Assembly (NCBI GenBank): GCA_021307315.1
Contig: JAJSPD010000122.1
Span: 1 to 64,000, forward strand
DNA length: 64,000 nt
Reading direction: 5' to 3'
From: Bisporella sp. PMI_857
Taxonomy: Eukaryota > Ascomycota > Leotiomycetes > Helotiales > Helotiaceae
Part shown: positions 22,607 through 35,070 of the stretch, piece by piece
Layout of the letters: each line of letters opens with the position of its first letter
Position numbering within the stretch: the first letter of the stretch is position 1
Made by a program: the position numbers and the translations under genes
The notes under the pieces: model-generated
What the model saw: the letters and a program-made list of their open reading frames with translations, nothing else
Told to the model about the DNA's origin: nothing
Database searches by the model: none

Positions 22607-25600
22607 CTAGCTCGACAGCGAGGTCCACGATTCCGAAGTCAGACGCGGGTTCCGCAACGGCGACGCGGCCAGATTAACGCTGGAGTTGTTGGAGAGCGGC
22701 GTGCTGGTGCGCGCATGATATGTGCGGCTGCGGTACTTGCCGATCCAAAGCATCTGCTCGTGTTCACGCAGGTAGCGCTCTGATGAGAAGTTCTTGAGCA
22801 CATTGTCACGGCCTAGCATGCCCAGACGGCGGCGTTGCTCAGTCTTGTCGTATATGCGCTGCGTGATCTGTTGGACCTGTTCGGGAGTCGGGTTGGGATA
22901 TGCCAAGATAGGTAGCGAGGCTCCGGCAGCGTCTTCCGCGTAGGCGCTCCATCTCCCGAGGAGGCCCAGGACGTTTATCTGCGCGCGTGCAAGTGACTCG
23001 GCATCGTTTGGAGGGACGACCTCGCTGAAGCGGTCCCCGGTTGTGCTGTCTGTCACGACGCAGAAGGACGCACCGACATCTGTGCAGACGACGGGAACTC
23101 CTGTTAAGGCGGCTTCACCCATGGCCAATGGCAGACCTTCAGAAAGGGACGAGTTTAGGAAGAGCCAGGCGTCTTGAAGCACCACGGATGGGTTACCTAG
23201 ACCCTTGAGCACGCAGTGTTCTCGAAGTCCCTTGGAAGCGATAAGCTCTTGACACTCTGTAGAATGGCCTGCAGCTCTTTCCATATCACCGTAGATATGG
23301 AGACTGTAATCCGTGAACCCCCATTTGTTGACAATAAAGTCGGTGGCCATGATCGCATTCTTAATATCCTTCACATATTGGATATGAGACAACATGACTA
23401 CAGTAGGTTTGTCCGTCTTGATCGTTTTAATCGGCTCGAACTTCTCCATGTTGCAGATTCCATTAACCACCGGATCAATCTTTCGCGCAAAGGTACGGCG
23501 ATGCTCCAGAGCACCCTCGGATGTCCCGAGCTCGACTTCCCAGCCGGGGTTGAAGTATGCAGCACACGGGAGCACGACATCCGCATGATGCTCGAGCAAG
23601 ACACAGCCTAGATGCCCAAGCGATATCAGAGAACTATTGACAAACGGAGTGTCAAATGACACGGCGGAGGACATGAACGTCGTCAATTCTCTAAAGCTGA
23701 TACAGTGGTCCCAAACATGTAGTGTGCATTGTCGCTTGACCTTGCAGAGGATACCGTATGTGGCGCCAGTAAAGTGATGGGACGCCTGGAAGACGTCGGG
23801 GATCTTTTCGGGGACAGGGATGGAGAAGATGAAGAGATAGCGATGCCACATGTTCAGAGCTTGATCGAGTTGCAGTATTGTAGGTTTCTCGAAATCCCAC
23901 CATTGTGATACTGGAAGCGTGTCTTCCATGTCTTCAGTCAACCAGAGTTCCCGCCATGTTTGCTTGACAATGTCGCTGTTCCAGACGTCATTCCAATTTC
24001 GTGATGACTCAAAGTACGTGTTCAAGTCACACAACGCCTTCGTAGCCTCTTCAATTCGTTGGCGGGTTAGGTGGAGCGTTCGCGAGCATTGGACCAAGCT
24101 TGTAAGAATCGGTAGGAAGTTCTTCTCAATGTCTGCCGTCCTCGTGTCGTAAGACCTTTGTACGACCGCCGAGTCAAGGCTATTTTGAAGAATTCCATGA
24201 GTGGGATTGAGGAAATCCAGGCCCCAGAGAGGCAGAACTGTAAGTGATTGCACATTTCTTTCGATCTGGAACCTAGGTACTCCATAGTCGTTGGCTGATT
24301 CAGCGACAATGTGCCACTTGATGGTCTTGAGGTCATTGACCATGTCTCTGCGGCAAGCAGATACGCCACCAGGTTCGTTGGGCCATGTTGATGTGTCCAT
24401 GGCAAGGACGTGGAGCTCGTCATCGCTGTCTCGTAACTGGGTAGAGAGAGTTCTTGTGTTGATTCTGGAGTCGCCCCCCTGTCCGAAGTTATAGAAATCA
24501 CTGATCTTGAATGCAATATGTACCCACGAGCTAACCTCTGGGTCGACATCGACCCTAGCCATAATAGTATCAACCTGTGCATCGAGGTAGTCTTTTGCAG
24601 CATCCAGCCGGCCCAGATCCCGATTTCTCCAGTAGGAGCTGAGAATACCATCTGATCTTAACAGACCCTCATCAAGCCATGCTGCAGTGACAGCATCGAG
24701 TTCTTTTCCTCCTTTCCATGATTTCCAGAGTTGAGTTCTGGCATGTGATGTTGGAATCGGATAGCGCTTGGTATTAAGACCAAATAGGCGCGCCACAAAG
24801 CTCGACTTCACCGAGGAGAACGAATGGAGTGGGTTATCACTTAGGAAACTGCATTTATTCGGTTTCTGCAGAACATGGAACCAGTCTTCCTGTATCATCG
24901 CGGGAGTTGCAACTGGTTCCCCATTCAGCGTAGTGGAAATCTCGGGATGGAACTTATGTTCATACGTCCAGGATGCATGATACGCCTCTGAGCCCTGTAT
25001 GAATATAGCCTCCGTAACCTTGGAGAAGGGTATCCATTCGTCTAGCCTTTTTGGGTGTTTCCGGCCGGGCATGCTCCATGACACCCTGATTGTGATGTGT
25101 GGAAACACATACTCGCCTCTGAGGAGCTCGTCTTCGAATTTGGCACTTTTCCGATACCAGTAAGTGAACTGAACAGGATTGACGCCTCTGAAAGTGGATC
25201 CTGTTGTGATGTAGCCCCTGTGATCATATTGAATTATCTGTCCAGTGAGATCTCCTTTGAGACACTGACGTTGTATTGGTAGTTTTCGACTTGCCTTCTT
25301 CCCGCCTTGGGAATACTCGTATGTAAATAAGTTGACGATTACCTGGCCTCGATACTCTTCCCTCTGGCGGAGGACCAGCTTATCTGTATAGGTGTTGACG
25401 GCCATAAGCTGCTTAGTCTCGCCTGGTTCTTGGTCGTGACGTCCGTTGTATTGGGCGAGCCGTTTGCTACCGTCCTGCTGAACGGTCAAGAAACAGGTCG
25501 AAGGGCCGTTAAGACTCTCAATGACGATCTTGTTCTTCTCTATAATCGTCTTCATACCCATCATATTGCTGTGAAGCCTTGAGACATTTTCACGACCGTG

Positions 25601-28600
25601 AAACAAGACTAACGGAAGTATAAGTTCCTGCAGAATTTTGCAGAATGACCAGACTCCATTCAGGAAGAAGGTCACGGGCCAGTGAACGAACAAAGGTTTG
25701 GCACGAATTATGTAGTCCAGCTCCCTCTGGTATTCAGGATCTGCAGTAAGAGAGAGGCAAAGAAATTTGGTGCATATCTGCATCTTCTGATGGAACAGGG
25801 AGAAACAAAGCTTGAGCAAGTCAAGTTTTGAGCGTGACTCATTCTCGCTTGACGAAGGAACAGAGCCGAGTTGCCTTTCATAGCCTGGATTTGAAAGTTC
25901 TGGTTCGTCTTCGTTAAGCGCATCATTTGCCTCAAGGACCTTGGCGAAATTATTGACGCAGACCGTGAGGGTGGCGCCAAGATTGCATCGAGCAACATAT
26001 TCATCGAGATCAGTACAATCACTTGCGCACATCCTCGATCGAATCCAGCTCTCTTCGTCGGCAGAGATAGGGCTAGACTGTCCGCAGCACCGTTTGAGCA
26101 GGAAAGATCTGACTGTCTTCGGCAGACTATCCCAGTCCCTTTCGCAGTCTAAGCCGAGGAGGATATAACGAAGTAATGTCCTGTCCCCATTATTAATGAC
26201 CCGAGCACGATCAATAGCGGAAGTTTTGAGCTGGCGCTTGATGCATGCTGGAAGGGCCAGTTCCTCGCCGCCAGAATAATCTACTACCAGCAGTTCTGCC
26301 AACATTGAATGATCATGTGAAAGACCAAGTTGAGCCTCAGAAGTAGCCTGGATAACCGCCTCCGCGATAATTCTGCAGTTCTGCTGAATGTTTAGGGTCC
26401 ATTCATCTCCTGCTTGGTCATGGTCGAGGATAATGAATATGTGTAGTCTGTCGCCACTTTTCCGATAGATAGTCCTAATCCCTTGTTCCTGTTGGGGTAA
26501 CACACCCGCTGAGATTAGCTCAACGACAGTTTTGCCGGTTCCCCAAAGATCTCTAGTCTGTTGCACCAATTGCTCTGCTGATGAAAAGGCATCTTGTAGA
26601 ATCTCCAATTTCCTCGACTTGCTTTCGGATAGTAGGAGGTCCATGACTCTAGCACCTAGATGCTGTGATGGGTCGAGCATGTAGCGTTGCTCGGCCGGAA
26701 TGGCGTAGATAGATTCGAATATCTGCGACAACGTTGCCTGTGAAATCTCAGGATAAGGTTCGAGAGCGCTGACGGAATAAGACACTGGCATGTATCTGGC
26801 AGCTGCATTGTCCTTGGACTGTGTGTCGTCTGTGGATGTCGACGTAAAAAGGCTTGGCCAACCTATCTTGGACAACCACATCGAGTAAATGGCAGCTATC
26901 CATGTTCCAACGGCCAAAGCGATGACGCCACTGAAAGGAAAGTGCGGCAGACCAATGTGTAGAGCGATACCGGTCGGAAGACCAATAATAAAGGCCATAG
27001 CGAGGCATTTTGCCGCATCGTTCCCGCAGTATATCTTATTGTACTGATACCAGAGGAGGCCGGTATATGCGCCTACATACGCTAGATACATGACTGTCGC
27101 ACTTCGGGCGGCCTCGAATATCCACATAAGGGCGGACGTGATAGTGATACCCCAGATGTGGAGGAAGAAGAACTTTGCAAGAGACCTCCAGTAAAGCGTT
27201 CGTCTCGCCCTCGCGTCGTTGATGGTTGCTTGGCGAAGAAAATTCAAAGAAGTGATAGGCTGAAGCGTATTCTGATTCGCCGCTGTCCAAAGAGGCTGTG
27301 AAACTGTATCAAGAGAGACCGCCCCGATAAGATAGTAGCATAATCCGAAGCCCACTGCCAGGCGATATTCTGCGCTGCTTGCGGCAGAGAGACCCACGAG
27401 AGCGCCACCGGACACCAACGCGGCCCACTTGTCCAAGAGAGCAACGATGAAGTATAGGAGACCAGACCATATGTCAGCACCAGTATGACGCCAATGAAGG
27501 AAAGCACTGTGCAGCTTGAGACCTTTTTGCATATTCGTCATATTCTCGAGGCCGGCCTTCAATGTAAGATTCCACGTCGCGCTATACGGCAATGGCATAC
27601 TAGTCCGCTTGAACTTGCAGTACCACGACATGAGAAACATGGTGGAAGAATAGCCTTCAGCCAGCTTAGCAACGAGCGGATCCGACGTGGATTTCGTCCA
27701 GAAATGACGATTGCGCTCCTTAAGAACAGCGGCATGGAGCGCCCTTCGCGGTTGCGGCCCCGTTCCAATGTCTTTCATCTCTTCCGCATGATCGTTGCCT
27801 GCTCCTCGCGTCTCTATGTACCAATTGACGACTTCAACATCCGTTACATACGGTATGTTGAGGTACCAAGTGCTCCATTGAGACATGATTTTCCGAGCCC
27901 CTAGTAGAAGTAATATCAAAAAACAGGTCAAGACGCAGAAGTAGACTATTATGTCATGCTGAACCCACAAACTGACAATGGGTGAGATGAAAAGGATTGG
28001 GATGCAAGTCATGATAACAGTTCTACCAGATTGGAAGCGGGATCCTGGGACTTGGTAGATAGAGAGTGCCGACAGTGTTAGGAGATACGTAGTGAGTACG
28101 GCGAAGTAGAAGAAGAAGACGAGTCCAGCATTAATGCCTTTGACCATGGTGATGCCTATTAGACCCCCTAAGCCTCCGACCAAGACGATTGCGATGCCGG
28201 CAACGAAGCGAGTAAGCACAAACATGTTCATTGCTGGGAAGGCGTTGGCGTAAAGATAGTAGCTTCCTCCGGAGCTGATCCAGGAGCCGATCCCGCCACA
28301 CACCAGAAGTGCAAGCATAAGCGCTGTTGTAGCCATTGTTTTTTCTGTCGAGCTCATGAAAGTTGTGAGATAAAGGCCACGTCCAATAGTTGTAAGCAAC
28401 ATGATATCGATAAGGGCAGGTACGGCAAATATACCGAGAAAAGTGACTTGATATAATGTCGGTAGCACCTCCTGTCCGTCTTGCGGATCCAAGTCAATCT
28501 GCATGGCCGCATACGCTGTTGGGAGCTCAGTAAACCCCTCTTCGCGCGGTGGTGGCTGGTGCTTCATGTAGTAGGCTCGATATCGATCTGAGATGATTCT

Positions 28601-31183
28601 TCCGAGGTTCCTTGGCGTCATATCAAAGAATGAATCACAGCGCGAACCCAGAGCAAAATTCTCTGCAAAGCAGCCTGCTTGGTCTGTAGTATGATTTGGA
28701 AGTGGGTTGCGATCTAGGACTTCTAGATAGATCTCGTCGAGTGCGAGTTTACGGAACGCGCAGAATACTGACAAAGCAAAGATGTCTGCAGCAGCGTCGA
28801 TCTGATTCTTCTGCATAATTGTCTGAATGACGACACCAAGCTGCGCAAGAACCTCCGTTTGGCCATTCATGAGAACGTCGTGCAGGCGAGCATCCACTTC
28901 TTCAAATAGTGAGATGGCGGCAGAAGTATCAGGGTGCCAACAGCCTTGTTCACGAATCCAAGTAAGGCGACCTGTTACGAGACTCGCAGACGAAATTTCA
29001 CCACTAAGATACGCCGTAGAGTTCACGGCTCTAAGCTGAGCAAGCGTGGGAACCTCCATGAGTTGGTAATCGCAGCAGGCCCGTAGCCTTGCTAAGAGAG
29101 GAGAATCATCTTCATGCCTGAACAGAATCAGGCGCCGCAGGAACAAGATGGTCTCTTCTGGGGAAAGCTGCTCCACGTCGTGCACGATGCGCAGCGGCAA
29201 CTGCCTCTTTTCTGATAGGCTATTATTTTCCTTAGACATGGCCAGCTCAGCTGCGAAGCATTCGGTCCGGCTACATCCCTGGCTGGACAGGAATGTATGG
29301 AGAATTGCGCCGGCGCGGTCATGTGTCTTACTCGACAGATAGATATTCAGAACACCTGTGCTCGCTTCAACGTTATAGAGGCCCCAGAATTGGACCTTCG
29401 AGCTTGTCTGGAACCCGGAGTGCAGTCCCACATAAATTTGAATACGGGGTTTGCCATCATCATCGCTGATAGTGAGAAGGTCCAACAACTCCTTGACCGC
29501 TTGGGATGAAGTAGGAGCGATTGTACTCGAGCTCTGTGCGTCATTCAGAGTTTTTATCTGTCTGGCAATGCGTTGAAGCTCTTCCTCTTTGATTTGATGT
29601 AGCAGGTCGAGATCTCTGAGCTTGCGCTGTGTCCGGAGAACATCTGCGAAATCCTTTGGCCCAACTTCCAAACCGAGGTGGAAGCAGCCCAAGCCCTTAA
29701 AGTCGTCCCCGCCAGCAGATGTCGACAATGGATCTATCTTCGCGTAGTTATAGGCCTGTGAATGGGAATCGAGGCGGTCGACTTTGTTGGCTTGATTTCC
29801 AGCTTGTTTATTGTTATTGGGTGGGAATTGTTGTAGTCTTGTCGTCAACTCGGGAATAAAGGAGTGCAAAGAGTCGTACAAAGCCTCATGCCCGCACGGC
29901 GTCTGAGAGATCTGTATCAAGATGATCAGTTTATGTGCAGCATCTATTGCCAGCGGAGAAGCCTCACGTGATCATTGGATCGCCAAGCATCGTGTGCCTT
30001 CATAATATCATCACCCTTCAGCCACATTAGCGCCCCTAGCGGTTTATCGGCCACTGTTCGGGTAACTGCTGTCTCCGCGTCGGTTAGTGCGGCCGCAGGC
30101 CCGATCCAGCACAAAGCGCTATTGTACCTGCACCAGTTATAGGTGCGTTGGACAACAGCATACTGCGGCTCAACTCCATTTTCAACCGTCTCCCACATCA
30201 TTATCGGTGGGCCATGTCGCACTCTTTGCGCGGCCACAGTTCGCATAGCTGTTCGCATCTCCGTCATCTGGAAATAATTTTGTCTGTCACCGTCTGGTCG
30301 GATGGTTCCATTGCGACAGATGATCCCCCTGATGAACTGCATGTTAGTCTCCCGACATTGTCGCTCGGTTAGGTAAGCTGGCGGCGACATTTCGAGCCAG
30401 AGGTCGAGGCCAAGGCTGTTGATGTATTTTGCGATCTCGTTCAACACGACTGGTTGGAAATGCGTCTGGCAGTCAGCCAGAAGAACACCCGTGAAAGGCG
30501 ACTGCATGTCCTTCTGGTTGAAATGTGTGGTGAGAGTTCGGGCAACCGTGCCGAGCGATCGGATCACCTCATCACTGCTTGAGCTGGCATCGGATTTCAC
30601 AATCGCCCGTACGTCGAGTCGCCCGAGTATGTGTGTGGAAGAAGGTGCGCATATTGATAAGGCGTCCAGAACCCCGTCTTGGAGAGGATCAAGCACAAGG
30701 ACATCCCATTGTGACAACAGACGTGTCTGAGAGGAAGTGGGTGGATTGGCGAAACTGCCGAGAAAGACACCGAAAGATTTGAGTTCTTCTGTAGACCTTT
30801 TCTGCAGAGAAAGTTGTTGGCTGTCGCTTCTTAGACGGTCGAGGTAACGTGCGACGGGCGTGGGTACTACCGCTTGTTGATGACGCCCCTACAGCAAGCA
30901 ATCGCACTGTGAGCATGATATCTGAGGCTATGGTTCCTTGAGATGGATGAAAGACAAAACCACGTACACGCCAATACCTCCTAAGCTTGCGGTATGTTCG
31001 ATATGTCACATATAGACAACCTAAGATCACTGTGGCCAGGAGGAAACCTGCTAAGAGCTTCACATCTGTGTTAGCGGGTAGCGGAGCAAAAGTAAAAGGT
31101 TCACAGAACCGCACCTTTTCCCACCATGACTTCACCATCAACTTCCAGCCGACTGCCGACAGGCCTAAATATGTCGGCGTCAT
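22607..31183 (-). CDS. gtb3: Giant membrane glycosyltransferase of the GAG (Gtb3) type
   Basis: Exons 30968-31183, 29968-30888 and 22607-29911 join in phase and give 2813 residues. In order: a short N-terminal part with one transmembrane segment (LLAGFLLATVILGCLYVTY, about residues 50-70); a barrel-like domain at about 130-380 (WDVLVLDPLQDG, TGVLLADCQTHF, GLDLWLEMSPP); a first multi-pass block at about 866-1050; a second at about 1180-1390; and a C-terminal GT4/GT-B domain with GNPSVVLQDAWLF and the EX7E motif SEGLPLAMGEA near residue 2633. This fused layout fits Aspergillus fumigatus Gtb3, thought to polymerise and export galactosaminogalactan; the resemblance to a joined PelF (GT4) and PelG (membrane) pair is inference. 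The ATG of MTPTYLGL was chosen because the frame upstream has only a TTG. It diverges from the sph3-like gene across 561 nt. Confidence 0.85.
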
Positions 31184-31744
31184 GGCGACACCGGAGAGCA
31201 AGTGACAAAGCGAAGCAAAAAAACTGAAAGAGTCTCAAGGTAAAATCATATTCCTTTGAAAAAGCGGACGGATGTGTTCCTGTATGAAATATTCCGGGTC
31301 AACTAAAAAGATCTCCAGATCAGCCTTTTTCTGGACCAGCTGTACAGACAGAGCCTAAAGAAGAACCTTATGTTGAATTCGGTGCTAGCACTAGTGGACC
31401 CTCTTAGGCCAAAACCTCAGCATTCATGGTGCAGTGCCACACATGAAGACTATTCCCGGATGGACACGTCGACACGGGCTGACGGCTACTTCATTGTTCC
31501 ACTTTCCACATGGAGCTGAAAGCCAGAATTGCACAATATTGCCAAGCTAGATGCCGCATTTTTGTATTCAGGGTGCGCGGCTCCTCCCAAAGCTAGACTA
31601 AATCATGGGCTTCACTTGGCATCTTATCGGATTCTGAAGACCTGACGAATGTCGATTTCATAGTTCTGACATTATCCACTATCTCTTTCCGCGCTCTGAA
31701 TTTTGAATTCTACACTAGCATTCCTTTGATAATTCAGTCTTGAA
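31184..31744. promoter_or_regulatory. Divergent promoter region between gtb3 and the sph3-like gene
   Basis: A 561-nt non-coding gap separates two genes transcribed apart. No specific operator was recognised. The arrangement allows joint control of polymerase and hydrolase. Confidence 0.5.
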
Positions 31745-32769
31745 ATGGCTCTCTTCCCAAAGTCCTCTCGCAAACGATGTTGGTGCATTTCCATTTTTAC
31801 TGCTGGCATTGCTGCGATCATTATTGCGGTTGTCGTCCCGTTAGCCATTATTCTTCCTAAGAGAGGAAAACATGGGCGACAATCTACCATTCTACTACCT
31901 CTATATATCTATCCTGAAGCCAACACAACATGGACTCCATTATACGACGCGTAAGCTCAGATCTCATGTCTATCATAACCACCTGTTCCATATCCAGCAG
32001 GCGCTGATTAATCGACTCATGCAGGGTGGAAGCTCGCCCTCAGCTAAATTTTACGGTGATCGTGAACCCAAGCAGCGGCCCAGGCTCATCGCAGTATCCC
32101 AACGACCACTACTTAGCTGCGATAGAGAAACTCAATGCGTATCCAAACGTGCAAACAGTCGGTTACGTTCGCACCGGCTATGCCAGCAGAAACATCAGTA
32201 CTGTTGTCGCTGAAGTATCCATCTATGCAGGATGGGCCTCGAAATCGAGTGCCCTCGCCATGCACGGCATTTTCTTCGACGAATCACCGCACCAGTACTC
32301 AGTTGACGCCGTCAAGTACATGCGCAGCATCAATGAAGCAGTGAAGAATGCCACCGGTCTACAGGGCAGCAAAACCGTAAGGAAAACCTGTTTAGTACTT
32401 ATCACATCTGATGAAACCACCGGCTCGACTGGCTAACAACCCACCATGTACCTACAGATAATCCATAACCCCGGTACCATTCCTGACATCTCTTACAACG
32501 ACACCAACACCGACATTACCGTCGTCTTCGAGGACTCCTATTTGATGTACACTACCGCGCTCGACAGGCTCGCCACACTACCCAAGCACCGCTCACAGTA
32601 CAGCTACATGATCAACTCCGTTCCCTTGATGGCCGCGAACGACTTAAGGCAGTTTGTCAATGATATAAGCGAGCGCGCAGAGTTTTTGTTTATTACGGAT
32701 AATAGTAGGGATTTCTATGAGAGTTTTGGGAGTGCGTGGAGTAATTTTACGGATGTTGTGCCAACTTGA
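31745..32769 (+). CDS. sph3: Membrane-anchored spherulin-4 family glycoside hydrolase (GH135, Sph3 type)
   Basis: Exons 31745-31950, 32025-32376 and 32458-32769 join in phase to 289 residues. A short cytosolic tail (MALFPKSSRKRCW) precedes one membrane anchor at about residues 14-37 (type II topology), then the GH135 barrel: ILLPLYIYP, FTVIVNPSSGPG, TVGYVRTGYASRNI, IYAGWA, HGIFFDESPH, HNPGTIPD, VVFEDSY and a C-terminal DFYESFGSAW. In A. fumigatus the homologous Sph3 is a membrane-bound endo-hydrolase that cleaves galactosaminogalactan and is needed for its synthesis. The acidic pair in HGIFFDE and the later FED are the likely active-site acids. It sits between gtb3 and the epimerase gene. Confidence 0.85.
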
Positions 32770-35070
32770 CCTGTAAGGGGGGGAGCGGGTAAGGATCGCT
32801 GCAAGGTACCAGCACCGGGAGTGGGTCGCTGGCTGGGGTGGCAGAGCATGGGGGTGGGATTCGGCGTGGCAAGAAGTACTCTCCTTCCTCATAAATCATT
32901 CTATAATCGAGAGTTAAGCGAGTCATAAAAGGGTACAACAAACTAGAAGCCTAAAAGGCTAACTTTGTTAAATACACATTTTAAAAATAAATCTTTTATT
33001 GGCCAATTATCTCGTTTAATTCTTCTACAAACCCTTGCAAGATTATTCAGCCAGGAAGAATATCATATTCAGGGGGGAGGATCGGAGCATGGTTCTGTCA
33101 CGGTTCACTTAATCCGCTAGATCAGCAAAGTAGACTGCTACGTGTTGCTGGTCTAGAGCAGTTATTTAATTAAGCAAAACCTAATATACTCATTATCTCT
33201 CAACTTTCCCGGATACCTCCACACGAATACGTCTGATAGATTTATTTTTTTCAGCCATTCTTCTTTCTCGACACCAAAAACCCAATTCCAAGCCACCAAT
33301 CAAAAAAATAATACCCCTTACAGAAATCATTTCAGCGATGCCTTCCGCAGCCAGGTGCCAGTTAACGAAACCGCTAACTTGAATGAACTCGCAGACAGCG
33401 ACCTTATCGGGGCGTACAGCCAAGTTAAATTTGTTGAGGTGGCAGAATCAGCGGTCAGAGTGCTGAACTCTCCGAGCCGTATTTGATGTTTGATACGTGG
33501 TTTGTGGCGCTAGTGATGCCGTTTCTGTTGTGCCGTATATGTTAATGTCCGATCCACATCAGAGGTGCCACTGAGCGTCTACATCAAGAGACGCGTAACC
33601 AAGAGTCTTGGCACAATAGTGAAAAGAACACAAAGCGCCGCTATTGCGTTTCGACCGTCACTTTTTCCATGCAATGTCAATATTACATGTATCAGCGTAA
33701 TGGTCCGTTCCTTCTGCGCTATTTAGCCGCCTCATGGCCTGACTTCTTATCTCGTCGTCGATGTCTCTATTAACACTCTACCCTCTTGGGCGAGAAGACG
33801 TACGAAGTTATAGTAGCTATTATTGGAATGGCGCTAGCAAGGGTCTGAACTTTGCGACCGTCTCTTGCTACAATATTCGACAAAATTGACAAAAATAAAT
33901 CGCTACTATGTGCACAACTAGGGCTTTATTTCAATGCAGAAATAATACTTATGTCTTGATTTTGTGGGTTATTGTCACAAAGGCTAATAATTGATCGCTA
34001 TACCTTCGTAGACGGTCTTCCATGGCAGCACATCCAGGACCTAGGATCCCCCCGCAAGATTAGGGACTGAAGTAATATTTGCTTTAGTCCGCCACTAGTA
34101 AGCTACTGTCGCATTGTTTCAGGTCGTAAGTGCATTTCAACCCCCCCCAATTCTCACATCCATCTCTAGAAGCTTCGGAAATTTATTGTGTTATTTCACC
34201 ATCACCGCCACGAACAAAACAGTGATCCCTGATTTCTCCGAGCGCGACCAGCGGCAGGCGGCTCTAGAAGGACAACAGGTCTTCCCGCCAAGGTGCTCTA
34301 TTTATAATCTCCGACCGTCGAACAATCTGGCAAGTCGCTACCAATAACTCGACATGACCCAAAAAATACACCTTTGAACTCTCCTAACAATGGCACTTGC
34401 AACAAAACGGATGCATGGGAAAAGAAGATCAAATGTGACGGGGGTGGATGAATAGCTTTGACCGCTTTTGCCAGCCCAAAAGTGATACTATCCTCCCTTA
34501 TGAGCAATTTCGCAAACATGGGTTAAAACAATGGTCTGTTCAAGAATTACACGTGATACTTAGCTCGTAAGTAGAGTTATTTGTAAAAGTTATATTTAAT
34601 AGTGTTGGGATTTTTGTGGCCTTCAGTTTATTATAGCTCTGCACGAGGATTATATCTAGTTTACGGTAACTAATTTGCCGATTATATGCTTTTATACTTC
34701 GCTTAAATTTCTATGGCAACATTGTTTATAAGAGGACAATACATGGGCATCCGCTGCGTAACGGGATCGGAGAAATATATAATCCGCGTTAGGATGCGTT
34801 AGAATTTTGATTGGCTAAACACAGCCCGGAAAATTGATTCGATTCTAAACACAACATCACAAAATCTCGACACGGGGTGTCGACTTTTTTGCCGCACCAG
34901 ATTTGGCCCGTGACTTCATTTCCGCGCATTTGTAAAGACTGTTATTCTCAAAATTACATCTACATGACCTTTTTACTCTATCATATGTGAAGCAGCCTCG
35001 CGATTCAAACTCTATACAAGGGACAGACTCTAGCCAAGACAAGACTTTTTGGACGCTCTCGCTTGAAAGC
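32770..35070. other. Intergenic spacer inside the exopolysaccharide cluster
   Basis: The sph3-like gene and the epimerase gene both end towards this 2.3-kb stretch. Only short random frames occur; several AT-rich parts are present (about 32940-33020, 34560-34720). No gene, including an ega3-like gene, was recognised. Confidence 0.45.

Noticed and set aside
22640..22677. Alternative C-terminal exon for the giant glycosyltransferase
   Set aside because: The long frame ends naturally after a Ser-rich tail, and no donor site with a better continuation was found.
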